Positions 34,137 to 42,821 of a stretch of DNA of 64,000 nucleotides are shown here, in pieces (position 1 is the first letter of the stretch; each line of letters starts with the position of its first letter). The position numbers and the translations under genes were made by a program. The notes beneath the pieces are model-generated. The model did not search any database. It saw only the letters and a program-made list of their open reading frames with translations, and was not told the DNA's origin. Location: positions 1-64,000 of the forward strand of contig JASFBA010000007.1 of NCBI GenBank assembly GCA_036172265.1. The letters are read 5' to 3'. Source of the stretch: JASFBA01 sp036172265. GTDB taxonomy: Bacteria; Chloroflexota; Chloroflexia; DTKN01.

Positions 34137-34975
34137 GGCACGTCACGCATGATCTTCAGCCGGACGGCACCCTCCGGCCGGGCGGCACCGCCCTCTATGC
34201 TGCACTTGCGGCGGCTCGCCTGGGCTATCGAGTGGCGCTCTACACCGCCGCTGCTCCGACCGGAGCGGAGACGTGGTTGGTTCCCTTGCATCAGGCCGGA
34301 GTCGAAGTGATGTGTCGTCCATCTCCCGTCACTACCACTTTCCGGAACTGCTATCGCGCCGGCCGTCGCCAGCAGAGGATTCTCCACCGGGCCGAAGCAT
34401 TGCCCCGGGAGGAGCTGCCGACCGGTTGGGAGAGGGTTCCTTTGGTCCTTCTGGGCCCGGTGGCTGGGGAAGTTTCGCCGGCCTGGGTCGAACGCTTCCC
34501 CTGCTCCCGAATCGGGGCCTGCCTGCAGGGCTGGCTCCGTGGTTGGGGAACTTCCGGGTGGGTGCATTTCGTCCCCTGGGCCGGGGCGAAGCGTTACCTG
34601 CCTTTCCTGAGCGCGGCTTTTTTGAGCGAGGAAGATGTACGGCCGCGGCCGGACCTGGTCCAGGAGTATGCCGCCCTCTGCCCGCTCCTCATTTTGACGC
34701 GGGGAAGGGAGGGGGCCCTCCTTTTCCATGGCAGTCGGCCGGAGGAGATTCCTGCTTTCCCGGCGGTCGAGGTGGACCCAACCGGTGCGGGCGATGTCTT
34801 TGCCGCCGCTTTTCTCCTGCGCCTGGCCGAGGGGGCGGAGGAGAGAGAAGCGGCACGCTTTGCCGCCGCTGCCGCCGCCCTGAGCGTGCAGGGGCTGGGG
34901 GCTGAGGCCGTCCCCGACCGGCCGGCCGTCGAGCGTCTTTTGTGGGGGGAAGAAGGTGTGGACGTTCCTGCGTAA
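34106..34975 (+). CDS. PfkB family carbohydrate/nucleoside kinase
   Basis: A 289-residue ribokinase-like enzyme. The N-terminal GHVTHDLQPDGTLRPGGTAL and the second PfkB signature DPTGAGDVFAAAFLLRLAEG (with the catalytic Asp of the GAGD loop) are present; the middle lid region is short. Substrate is unknown. The start at ATG 34106 overlaps jag, and the stop overlaps the UbiB-like gene by 20 nt, so all three are translationally coupled. Confidence 0.87.
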   Translation: MGTFPDFLVIGHVTHDLQPDGTLRPGGTALYAALAAARLGYRVALYTAAAPTGAETWLVPLHQAGVEVMCRPSPVTTTFRNCYRAGRRQQRILHRAEALPREELPTGWERVPLVLLGPVAGEVSPAWVERFPCSRIGACLQGWLRGWGTSGWVHFVPWAGAKRYLPFLSAAFLSEEDVRPRPDLVQEYAALCPLLILTRGREGALLFHGSRPEEIPAFPAVEVDPTGAGDVFAAAFLLRLAEGAEEREAARFAAAAAALSVQGLGAEAVPDRPAVERLLWGEEGVDVPA

Positions 34976-36569
34976 CTTGCGCTTTCTGCCCCGCTATCTG
35001 CGTCTGGCCTGGGTCCTGGCTCGACATCTCCTGGGCGAGATGGCCCGGCGAATCGTACTGCGTCGCCGGCCGCTCCGTCGTCCCCTGCTCTGCCGGGCGC
35101 TTGTGGACCTGGGGCCGGCCTACATCCTCCTGGGGCGCCATCTGTGCCGGCGGACCGACCTTTTGTCGGCCGAGGTGTGCCGGGAACTGGCCGGCCTGCC
35201 GGAGGGCGGGTCACCGATGCCCTGGGAAGAGGTGCGTCGGGTTGTGGAGGAGGAACTGGGCCGGCCGCTGGAGGCGAATTTCTCCGAATTCTCTCCGCAA
35301 CCCTGGCGGTGTACCTGGCTGGAGCAGATCCACTCCGCCCGCCGGCCGGATGGCGAGGAGGTGTGGGTTTACGTGCCGAACCCGGCGGTCCGCCTCCACC
35401 TGGGACGGGAACGGGCCTTTTTCCGCGAGGTCGCCCGTTGGCTCGATGGGCGTCGGCCGGCGGGCGGAGACGGGCCGGCCGGCCGGGCCCTGGCCCTGTG
35501 GGAGGAAGTCATGCGCCAGAGGCAGGATGCGCGGGAACGGGGCCGCAACGCCGAGCGCTGGCAGGGGCTTGGGGGAGGTTCCGGGCCGATGGCCTTTCCC
35601 ACTGTGGACTGGGAACGCACCGGCGTCCATCTCCTGACCTGTCGGGCCCGGCCGGCCGGCCCGCTGGGGAAGTGGGCCGCCACCTGTCCGGGGGACTCCG
35701 AGACCCCCCTTCACCTCCTGTACCGCTTCTACGGCCGAGCCGTCTTCGAGCACGGCTTTTACCCGGCGCTGCCCGAGGCGGAAGATTTCCTGGTGCAGGA
35801 GGACGGCCGGCCTGTCTACATTGCCCTGTCTCCGGTCGGCCGGCTGGATCGCGCTGTCCGCCGCTTGCTCCTGCGCCTGTTGGAGAGCTTTTTCCTGGGG
35901 GAGGAGATGGAGGTTCTGGAAGCAGCGGCTGCGCTGGGGCTTCTGGAAAAGGGCCGGCCGGCCGGGCCGTTCCGCCAGGCAGTACGGCATCTATTCGACC
36001 GTTATCAGGACATCCTGCCGGCCGAGGTGCGTTTTGAGGAGATTGCCCGCGACCTTCTGGCGCTGGCCGGCCGGGGTGTCCTGATGTTGTCGAACGAGAT
36101 GCTTCTTCTCCTCCTTACCTTGTGGAATGTGGAGGAAATCGGGCGTAGCCTGGCCCCTCAGGTGAGCCTGCTTCAGGAGATGGCCGAGCCGCTCCAGGCA
36201 TCCATCGCTGCCCAGCATTCCTGGACGGTTCGGGGCGAGCGTCTGCTGCGGGCCGGCCGGTCCTGGCTGGAGGCGCTGGCCGATTTCCCGGAGGAGGCGG
36301 GCCGCCTTCTGTGGATGGTAGGGGAAGGGGACTGGCAACTCGGTATGGAAGTGCGCAACTGGGAGAAGCCGGTGCGCCGGCTGGAGCGGATGGCCAACCG
36401 ACTGGTGTTGAGCATTTTAGGGGCCGGCCTGGCCATCGCCCTGACCCTTCTCCTGACGGTTCTCCTCCCTGCCGGGAGCGTCTGGGGCTGGATCTCGGCC
36501 GGCCTAGTTCTGTTCTCCCTTTTCGTCCTAGCCCTGCTGCTCCTGGCCTCCTTCCTGACCCGGTCGTAG
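34956..36569 (+). CDS. Degenerate UbiB/ABC1 (AarF)-like pseudokinase, membrane-anchored
   Basis: A 537-residue protein aligning by eye with the UbiB/ABC1 atypical kinases but without their key residues. The KxGQ motif (GPTFIKLGQ in the family) is GPAYILLGR (53-61); the A-rich loop before QVH becomes CTWLEQIH; the VKVQ lysine is Y139 (VWVYV); the DPHPGN metal motif becomes ALPEAED; the DFG segment becomes LSP in front of VGRLD. The C-terminal pair of membrane helices (about 477-535) is kept. It is therefore predicted to lack phosphotransfer. Start GTG 34956. It is the last gene of the rpmH operon. Confidence 0.75.
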   Translation: MWTFLRNLRFLPRYLRLAWVLARHLLGEMARRIVLRRRPLRRPLLCRALVDLGPAYILLGRHLCRRTDLLSAEVCRELAGLPEGGSPMPWEEVRRVVEEELGRPLEANFSEFSPQPWRCTWLEQIHSARRPDGEEVWVYVPNPAVRLHLGRERAFFREVARWLDGRRPAGGDGPAGRALALWEEVMRQRQDARERGRNAERWQGLGGGSGPMAFPTVDWERTGVHLLTCRARPAGPLGKWAATCPGDSETPLHLLYRFYGRAVFEHGFYPALPEAEDFLVQEDGRPVYIALSPVGRLDRAVRRLLLRLLESFFLGEEMEVLEAAAALGLLEKGRPAGPFRQAVRHLFDRYQDILPAEVRFEEIARDLLALAGRGVLMLSNEMLLLLLTLWNVEEIGRSLAPQVSLLQEMAEPLQASIAAQHSWTVRGERLLRAGRSWLEALADFPEEAGRLLWMVGEGDWQLGMEVRNWEKPVRRLERMANRLVLSILGAGLAIALTLLLTVLLPAGSVWGWISAGLVLFSLFVLALLLLASFLTRS

Positions 36570-36705
36570 AGGCGACCCGGTGGGCCACCCCGACTACCGC
36601 ACTAGACACCGGCAAATTAGCCTATGTCACCATTGCTTATCGCCCGTGCTGCACCGAGGTGCCGTTCCGCCGGCGATTTCCCTGCCCGAAGGCCCCGGGG
36701 GAACA

Positions 36706-36740
36706 GTGGGGGGGGCGGATTCTGAACCCGCCTCCCCCAC
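36706..36740 (+). terminator. Strong GC hairpin after the rpmH operon
   Basis: A 13-bp stem (36706-36718 with 36728-36740, one G-U pair) around a 9-nt loop lies between convergent genes. There is no U-tract, so it may be a barrier or processing hairpin rather than a classic intrinsic terminator. The rest of 36570-36775 shows no gene. Confidence 0.55.
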
Positions 36741-36775
36741 CGGGCAAGATTCGGAGTCCGCAGCCGTAGTTGCCT

Positions 36776-39019
36776 CTACCGCGAGCGCTGGAGGGTGATG
36801 TTCAGTTCATAGGGCGATTCCATGTCTTCGGGGACGGCAATATCGTCCTCGGCGATGGGGTCATACCCTTGGGCCCCGATGATGATGCTGTAGCTTTCGC
36901 CGCGGACCAACGGAGCCGAGAGTTGGTAATTCCCCTGGCGGTCGGCCTGGCCGTAGGCGTAGACCTCCTCCATCGTCCCCTGGAATTCGGCGATGGTGAT
37001 GCCGGGCTGCAGGACCAGGAAGACGGCCCCGGGGATACCTCGGCCGGTGTCGGCATCGGTGATGCGGCCGTAGATCTCCACACCTACCTGGGTCGGGGTG
37101 GGGGTGGGCGTAGGCTGGCCGGCCGTGCCGACGGTGCATTCGCCGCTCTGCACCCGTTGCCCCTCGACAAAGAGTTCGAGTAAGTACTGCCCATCGGGAA
37201 GGCCGTCCTCGCTGTTTATGCCAACCCACCAGTTGCCGCTTTCGCCGCCTTCCCAGACGTCATCGGCCTCTACCACCACCTCGCCGTTTATAGACCAGCG
37301 CCGGGTCCAGTTCCAGCCGTCCTGCATCCCCTGGTAGTCGAAAAAGCCGTAGAGTTCGGTGATGCCGCTTTTGAAGACGGTGCCCGGCCGCACCGGGCGG
37401 TCGTTGCGGTCCACCCCCTCGGCGAAGGTGATGGGGCCGAAGAGGCCGGCCGCTCCACCCTTGGTTCCGCCGATAAGGAAATCGGCGGTAGCCGCCAGTT
37501 TGTCGGCGATGTAGAGTTCCAGGCGGTAGGTGCCGGCCGGCAGGCCTTGGCGGCTGGTCAACGGAAGGGAGGTCGTCCCAGAGGCGCGGGAGAAGGGCTG
37601 GCCGTCGCCCCGGGCGGCTTCCTTCCCCTCATAATACCAGATGTACGACCACCGGGTCTGGCGGGTCATGTCGGCATACTCCACGCTGGCCTCCACCTCG
37701 GTGAGCCCCTCCGGGAGGAGATAGCCCTCCACCCCGCCGCCGGAGAAGGAGAGGTTGCGGAAGGTGGGTACGGCCTGGGCTTTGCCGCCGACTTTGACCT
37801 GAGCAGAAGCGATTTCCCGCCGGTCATAGTATAGGAGGAACTCATAGGTGCCGTCTTCCAGCGGTTCGTTGTAGATGCTGATCCACCAGGTTCCTTTCGG
37901 GCCGCCGTTCCAGTTGCCCAGCGGCCACACGTCCGAGTAGACCTCCCCCTCATAGACCAGCACCGGCTGCCAGGGCGCGCCGTCCTGGAAGTTCTCATAG
38001 TCGAAGAAGAGGTAAATCTCCTTGGTCCCGGAGGGGAAGGAATCCACCACCGTAACCGGCTGATCGGAGTCGTTTGCCGCCGGGGCAAAGAAGATCCGGC
38101 CGACCGAGGCCTTTCCGGCCGGCGGCTTGGGCTGGGGCTGCGGCGCAGGCCGAGGGGCCGGCTGCGGATCCAGCCCGCGTCGGGCGGCTTCGATAAGCGG
38201 CTGGGCCAGGTTCACCGGACGCAGGGCGTTAATAAAGCCGCCCATCGGCACGCAGGTATCCTGCTCGTCAATGACACCGTCGCCGTTCGTATCGGCGATG
38301 CGCCGGCAGTCCACGATGCGGTCGGTGCTGCCGGCCCCGCCCTGGGTGGGGACGCCGACCAGTTCCCCTTTGTCATTGACCGCCGTGCCGCCGCTATTTC
38401 CTCCGGCGATGGTGGCATCGGTCTTGATCCAGGCCCGGCCGGAGATGCCCTGCTCGCGGGAGAATCCGCTCACCTTGCCGCTCGTGTAGGTGATCGTCTC
38501 CCCGCCGATGCCCGGGTAGCCGAAGATGAAGAGGTCGTCGCCGATCTCCAGGAGGTCGGAATCGCCCAGTAGGAGCGCCGGCAAGTTGAGTTTATCCGGG
38601 TCCACTGCTGTGCCGTTGAGGAGGTGGGTTATCTGAATCACTGCCAGGTCCAGGTTCGGATCGTATTGGACGACCTCGGCCCGGTAAGTCGGATCGGGCG
38701 GTTCGTCGGAACGGGTGGTCAGGGCGACGATCAGGAAGTCGTAATCGAACTGCGGGTCATCCCACATCGCCCGGGGCAGGGCCACGTGGCAGTTGGTCAA
38801 GATCAGGCCATCGGGGGTGACGATAGTCCCTGAGCCGGTCCATTTGGGCTCGACCCGATTGCGTCCCACCTGTTCCACGGCGATGATCTGGACCACCGAC
38901 TTGAGCACCTGTCGGCGCAGCGGGGTGCTGAGGTCGGCCTGGGCCGGCCGGGGAAGCAAGGGGAAGAGGGGCAAAAGCAGGGCCAGGATGAGGCCCAACC
39001 GGAAAAGGAAGCGTTTCAT
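36776..39019 (-). CDS. Secreted trypsin-like serine protease with accessory beta-domains
   Basis: A 747-residue exported protein with a signal peptide (1-28, ending RPAQA). The S1/DegP-like protease domain has the triad H78 (LTNCHVAL), D124 (NLDLAVI) and S209 (GGNSGG). An EF-hand-like loop DTNGDGVIDEQD follows at about residue 244. After a Pro-rich linker come three similar beta-domains (KEIYLFFDYENFQDG, then a related FFDYQGMQDG), and a carboxypeptidase-regulatory-like fold at the C-terminus (IYGRITDADTGRGIPGA). No PDZ domain is seen. It follows the anchored protein and PrsW-like genes on the same strand. Confidence 0.88.
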   Translation of the reverse strand: MKRFLFRLGLILALLLPLFPLLPRPAQADLSTPLRRQVLKSVVQIIAVEQVGRNRVEPKWTGSGTIVTPDGLILTNCHVALPRAMWDDPQFDYDFLIVALTTRSDEPPDPTYRAEVVQYDPNLDLAVIQITHLLNGTAVDPDKLNLPALLLGDSDLLEIGDDLFIFGYPGIGGETITYTSGKVSGFSREQGISGRAWIKTDATIAGGNSGGTAVNDKGELVGVPTQGGAGSTDRIVDCRRIADTNGDGVIDEQDTCVPMGGFINALRPVNLAQPLIEAARRGLDPQPAPRPAPQPQPKPPAGKASVGRIFFAPAANDSDQPVTVVDSFPSGTKEIYLFFDYENFQDGAPWQPVLVYEGEVYSDVWPLGNWNGGPKGTWWISIYNEPLEDGTYEFLLYYDRREIASAQVKVGGKAQAVPTFRNLSFSGGGVEGYLLPEGLTEVEASVEYADMTRQTRWSYIWYYEGKEAARGDGQPFSRASGTTSLPLTSRQGLPAGTYRLELYIADKLAATADFLIGGTKGGAAGLFGPITFAEGVDRNDRPVRPGTVFKSGITELYGFFDYQGMQDGWNWTRRWSINGEVVVEADDVWEGGESGNWWVGINSEDGLPDGQYLLELFVEGQRVQSGECTVGTAGQPTPTPTPTQVGVEIYGRITDADTGRGIPGAVFLVLQPGITIAEFQGTMEEVYAYGQADRQGNYQLSAPLVRGESYSIIIGAQGYDPIAEDDIAVPEDMESPYELNITLQRSR

Positions 39020-39051
39020 CGTATCCTCCTGGCCGGGTTATCCCGGCCCGC

Positions 39052-39666
39052 CTATTCCTCGCGGAAAGAGCGTACCAGGGCCAGGAAAAGTCCCTGGGCC
39101 CGGGCATAGTTTTCCTCGGCGGCGGTGAGGGTAAGGATGTAAACCCCCGCCTTTCCGACGAAGAGGTAATCCTCGCCATGCATCACCACCGGCAGCGAAA
39201 TCCGGAACGGGTCGGGTTCCATCTCCACGTAGGCGAAGGTGACGTGGAGACCTTCCCATCCATTGACCCGAACATCCCTGTCGAGAGACAGTTCGCGGTA
39301 GCCGGCCCACTCACCGGAGCGCCGCTCGATGGTCAGGTCACGCTGGACGACGCCGAGGGGGTCGTGCTGGGGCAGCGGCCGGCGCTGGAGGGTGATGGTG
39401 CTGCGGGTCGGGGTTGCGCCGAGGTCTTCTACCTGGAAGAGGTAAGGGGGCTGGAGGCCGGTCTGGCGCACCCAGCCGGCCGGGTAGTTCAGCCGGAAGC
39501 CGTCCCCCCGATACTCCACGGAACGCGACTCGGCCAGCACCCTGAGCACCGCGCCGATCGCCAGGGCGAAGACAAAGACGCCGACGACGATCCAGGCCAC
39601 CCAGCGGTCACGCTGCCGGGCCCGGGCTCGAACCTCCATTGCGGTAACGACGGGCATTTCGCTCAT
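39052..39666 (-). CDS. Membrane-anchored protein of unknown function
   Basis: A 204-residue protein with one hydrophobic segment (about 23-44, VAWIVVGVFVFALAIGAVL) followed by an extracytoplasmic domain (GFRLNYPAGWVRQTG) that resembles PsbP/DUF1795-like beta folds. ATG 39666 has AAGGAG 9 nt upstream. It sits between the PrsW-like gene and the secreted protease gene in one direction, suggesting a shared envelope role. I cannot name a family with confidence. Confidence 0.7.
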   Translation of the reverse strand: MSEMPVVTAMEVRARARQRDRWVAWIVVGVFVFALAIGAVLRVLAESRSVEYRGDGFRLNYPAGWVRQTGLQPPYLFQVEDLGATPTRSTITLQRRPLPQHDPLGVVQRDLTIERRSGEWAGYRELSLDRDVRVNGWEGLHVTFAYVEMEPDPFRISLPVVMHGEDYLFVGKAGVYILTLTAAEENYARAQGLFLALVRSFREE

Positions 39667-39677
39667 GGCTGTGCTCC

Positions 39678-40625
39678 TTACACTCCACCGGCCTGGGGAG
39701 CCCGCCGGGAGAGACGCTGGATGAGGTAGTAGAGGAGGGCAAAGGTCACCCCCGCCACTATGGTTCCCTGGATGAGGCCGTACCAGGGGTTGAAGCCGCC
39801 GCCGGCCAGGCCGACGCGGGTGGTCGTGACCTCTTCCCAGAAGAAGAGGAAGAGGCCGTTCAAGAGTGCGGCCAAGGCCAAGCCCGACGGCATCCACCAG
39901 GCCGGTTCGTCCTCGAACTTGCAGCGGCCTAGGAAATAGCCCAGGAGGCCGCCGAAACTGGCCATGGCCAGGGCGCTTACGGCGATGCGGATGATGCCCA
40001 CACTCAGGTCTACCCCACCGCTGCGGACGACGTACTCGATGTTGCCCATTGTGGCATAGCCCAGGGCAGCGGCGGTGCCGTAGAGGATGCCGTCCACCCG
40101 TTCATCGAATTCAGCGGAGGTGTAGACGCTATAGCGCACCGCTGCGTAGATGAGGAACTGGTTGACGAAGCCGGTAACGAAGATGGCGCCCAGGAGGTGG
40201 TAGACGGCGCCGGCGGAGAACCAGGCCGGCACTCCGAAGACTTGCTCGATGAGTGGAAATCCCACCGCCCGGGCCAGGAGTGCTCCCAGGACGAAGACGG
40301 CCAGGACGAGCCCTTTGGGTTCGGGCTCACGGACGTCCTGGAGGTAGAAAAAGGCCAGCCAGAGCAAGGCCGGAAGAAGGGCCAATACAGCGCCCACCAG
40401 GATGAGGGCCGTGCCCTCCAGGTGTGGCCGGGTCTGGCTGAAAAGGAAGGAGATCAGGGCCACCACGGCCACCAGGACGCCGATTCCAACGAGGCTGGCC
40501 CACCAGAGACTGCGCCGGTTGCGCACCGCCCGGGCGTAACAGTCGGCGCAGTAAGGCCGGCCGCCCATCTCCAGGGCTTCCCCCTTGATGGGCTTTTCGC
40601 AGACGCAACATTCGGTTCGCGCCAT
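39678..40625 (-). CDS. PrsW-like membrane protein with N-terminal zinc ribbon, catalytic residues changed
   Basis: A 315-residue protein. An N-terminal zinc ribbon (C6-x2-C9 and C26-x2-C29) precedes eight or so membrane helices. The central part aligns by eye with PrsW intramembrane proteases: AEFDERVDGILYGTAAALGYATMGNIEYVV. In active PrsW the preceding helix has an EE pair (GFLEEFFKW), but this protein has GFVNQFLIY (152-160), and the ENxxY motif reads GNIEY. It is therefore a PrsW-fold protein likely without protease activity. ATG 40625 has AGGAGG upstream. Operon with the two genes downstream. Confidence 0.72.
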   Translation of the reverse strand: MARTECCVCEKPIKGEALEMGGRPYCADCYARAVRNRRSLWWASLVGIGVLVAVVALISFLFSQTRPHLEGTALILVGAVLALLPALLWLAFFYLQDVREPEPKGLVLAVFVLGALLARAVGFPLIEQVFGVPAWFSAGAVYHLLGAIFVTGFVNQFLIYAAVRYSVYTSAEFDERVDGILYGTAAALGYATMGNIEYVVRSGGVDLSVGIIRIAVSALAMASFGGLLGYFLGRCKFEDEPAWWMPSGLALAALLNGLFLFFWEEVTTTRVGLAGGGFNPWYGLIQGTIVAGVTFALLYYLIQRLSRRAPQAGGV

Positions 40626-40689
40626 AGGGGTTCCTCCTTGGGAAAGTTCAGGACCGGATGCCGGAAAATATGTCCGTAGCACCTCCTTT

Positions 40690-40719
40690 TGTATAGGATG
40701 GCTCCAAAGGACTGCTCAA
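40690..40719 (-). promoter_or_regulatory. Promoter for the PrsW-like/protease operon
   Basis: Minus-strand TTGAGC (40719..40714), 18-bp spacer, TATACA (40695..40690), about 65 nt before the ATG at 40625. Confidence 0.65.
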
Positions 40720-40744
40720 AGCGGTCAGAACGCTTATCGGCCTC

Positions 40745-41170
40745 TTACAGTGTAACCCCTAGGACGAGCACCGGAATATCTATGTCGGCGACTCCCCTTT
40801 TTTCCAGATCCCAAACGAACTGTTCAAAGTAGGATACTCCCGTCGACATCTCGTCGGCCAATTCTTTAACTGGAACGATCTCAACGCCCACATCAATAAC
40901 GTCCAACCGATGAAATATTGTCATCTTGGCACAGACGTTATACACCATAAACGCATATTTTCCAAACTGAATTTCTACACCCACCCTGTTCTTCACAAAA
41001 TCCATCTCGCGGAAGGCTTCTCGCGGGGATGGAGGGGGAGCATAGCCGCTGCAGTAGTATTGGGTCGAATATTCACAATGGACTTTACGTTTTTCCCAAC
41101 CCCGGGTTTCAAACGCCTTTCGAAAGACACGATTTATGGAGCGGGGATTATATAACATTCTCCCCCACAT
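40745..41170 (-). pseudogene. BglII/BstYI-type restriction endonuclease, N-terminally truncated
   Basis: The 141-residue reading frame matches the C-terminal two thirds of BglII/BstYI-family nucleases (PF09195). The catalytic set D57...E66-x-Q68 in MDFVKNRVGVEIQFGKY has the same 9-residue D-to-E spacing as BstYI, and VDVGVEIVPVKELADEMSTG follows. The family usually has about 200 residues; the frame stays open upstream but has no start, so the N-terminus seems lost at the edge of the nicotinate phosphoribosyltransferase gene. Base composition is lower in GC than the neighbours. No methyltransferase lies next to it. Probably an acquired remnant; it might still fold. Confidence 0.7.
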
Positions 41171-41222
41171 GGTCTTTTCCCGGCTGACTTTGGTCTTGTG
41201 GAGGTAAATCCATATTTTCCCG

Positions 41223-42578
41223 TTACCGAACCCGCTCCAGGTCCGGATTCCCGCAGGGCCGGCGGCCCACCTTGGCCATATCCACCCATTCCCCGCGTAC
41301 CTGCACCCGGACTACATCGGCGGTGAAGTCGGTGTTGGTGCCGCAGGTGGAGCAGTTGGAAAGGAGGGAGGAACCCACACCGTAGATGTCGGCCGGGACA
41401 CCCAGTTCCTCGAAGCGACGGATCTTCTCCGGGCCAAAACCACCGGAGACGACGATACGGATGTTGCGGCAGTAATCGCGGGCGGCCTCGCGCCAGCGCT
41501 CGGGGATGTCCCAGTTTTCCCAGGCCCGGTTGAGGGCCTCGCGCACGATCCAGACCAGGCGGGGGTTGACCCCGCAGTCCAGCGTCCGGTCTCCCAGGGG
41601 CGGGACGGAGACGTCGCGCACGCTCTCGCTCGTGTCCAGGCGGATGCCGAAGAGGATGTAGCGGCGGGCTTCCTCGCCCAGTCCGGCTTCCAGGACTTCC
41701 CTATGCCGGATGAACATCACTCGGGCGGTGGCTAGAGAGTCAAAGACGGAGTCGTTGCGAAAGTCCACCAGGGCGATGCGGGGGATATGGGGCGGAATGG
41801 TGGCCGCAAAGGCCAACATGGCCTCCGGTAGGTCACCGGTGAAGCAGGCGATGACGGCGTGGGGGACGGTCCCCCCGCCAGCCCCGCCCCACCAGTCGCC
41901 CTGGGCATCGGTGGAGACGAAGGGGGTGAGGCGTTGGCCATAGTCCAGGTTGAAGCGCTCCACGGCGATTTCGTAGGCGTAGCCGTCCATGGCCTGGACC
42001 TCATGGGCGTCGAAGCGGGCCGGGAAGAAGAGCACCGGCTTGCCCCGGGCGGCCACCAGGGTATGGTAGACGTTGGTGGCAATCCGGCTGCCCCGCGAGA
42101 GGGCCCCCAAGGTCGGCGTCTCCAGGAGGGCAAAGTCGCGGTAGCGCCCGCGCACCTTCAGTACCGGTCGCACGTCCATGGGGTCGCCCTGGTAGGGGAC
42201 AATCACGCCGTCCTGGACGGCCTCGATTTCCAGGTGTTCGTAGGTGTTGACGAAGCGGCCCTGCTCGTCGAAGTAGCCGGTGCACTGGCGGAGCATGGAG
42301 AGGGCCTTGTCCACGCCGGCCACCAGGGCAAAGGGCCGGCGACGGGTGAACCACTGCATCTCCACCACCATATTGCCCACATCCAGGCCGGCCGGGTCAA
42401 TCCCCCGTTTATGTAGTAGAGAATGCTCCCCCTTCAGCCGGTAGCCTTCCCGGGCCAGAGCAGCCAGCATCCGGCCGACGTTCTCAAAGTATTTGTCGGA
42501 ATACCAGCCACGACGCATCCGTTCCACGTCGAGTTTAAAGACCTCGTCGGGCAGTCGTTTGCCGTTGAACAGGCTCAT
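41223..42578 (-). CDS. pncB: Nicotinate phosphoribosyltransferase
   Basis: A 451-residue enzyme of NAD salvage that converts nicotinate and PRPP to nicotinate mononucleotide. VVEMQWFTRRRP and YEHLEIEAVQDG, the conserved R-G-S-R segment (SRGSRIAT), VSGGFGPEKIRRF (phosphate binding) and YGVGSSL are family features. ATG 42578 has GGAGG upstream and a promoter further ahead; the in-frame extension to 42701 is not supported. The C-terminus RRPCGNPDLERVR ends 53 nt before the nuclease remnant. Confidence 0.88.
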   Translation of the reverse strand: MSLFNGKRLPDEVFKLDVERMRRGWYSDKYFENVGRMLAALAREGYRLKGEHSLLHKRGIDPAGLDVGNMVVEMQWFTRRRPFALVAGVDKALSMLRQCTGYFDEQGRFVNTYEHLEIEAVQDGVIVPYQGDPMDVRPVLKVRGRYRDFALLETPTLGALSRGSRIATNVYHTLVAARGKPVLFFPARFDAHEVQAMDGYAYEIAVERFNLDYGQRLTPFVSTDAQGDWWGGAGGGTVPHAVIACFTGDLPEAMLAFAATIPPHIPRIALVDFRNDSVFDSLATARVMFIRHREVLEAGLGEEARRYILFGIRLDTSESVRDVSVPPLGDRTLDCGVNPRLVWIVREALNRAWENWDIPERWREAARDYCRNIRIVVSGGFGPEKIRRFEELGVPADIYGVGSSLLSNCSTCGTNTDFTADVVRVQVRGEWVDMAKVGRRPCGNPDLERVR

Positions 42579-42612
42579 CCTAGACCTCCGGGCTCTACAT
42601 CTGACAAGAGGT

Positions 42613-42641
42613 AGTCTACAATGCAGCCATCCTTCCGTCAA
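42613..42641 (-). promoter_or_regulatory. Promoter for nicotinate phosphoribosyltransferase
   Basis: Minus-strand TTGACG (42641..42636), 17-bp spacer, TAGACT (42618..42613), 35 nt before the ATG. Confidence 0.7.
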
Positions 42642-42755
42642 GTTTGTATCAGGACCCACAAACTTCGCTTCGATCGGGCGTGTTCCAGATTTGACCCGCA
42701 CCCCTCACCCCCTAACCTCCTCTCCCTCTCCTGGTGAATGAGGCAAAACGTCGAT

Positions 42756-42784
42756 TTGTTCCTCTTCGCCTCCCGTGCTATAAT
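42756..42784 (+). promoter_or_regulatory. Promoter for the MoxR gene
   Basis: TTGTTC (42756-42761), 17-bp spacer, TATAAT (42779-42784). The implied transcript start near 42791 rules out the in-frame start at 42738. Confidence 0.75.
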
Positions 42785-42821
42785 GGTTTTTACCCTCGTC
42801 GGTGCTGTCAGGAGGTCCTTG

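Noticed and set aside
36570..36775. A possible small RNA or tRNA in the gap after the rpmH operon.
   Set aside because: No tRNA cloverleaf or known RNA fold was found; only the 13-bp hairpin is supported.
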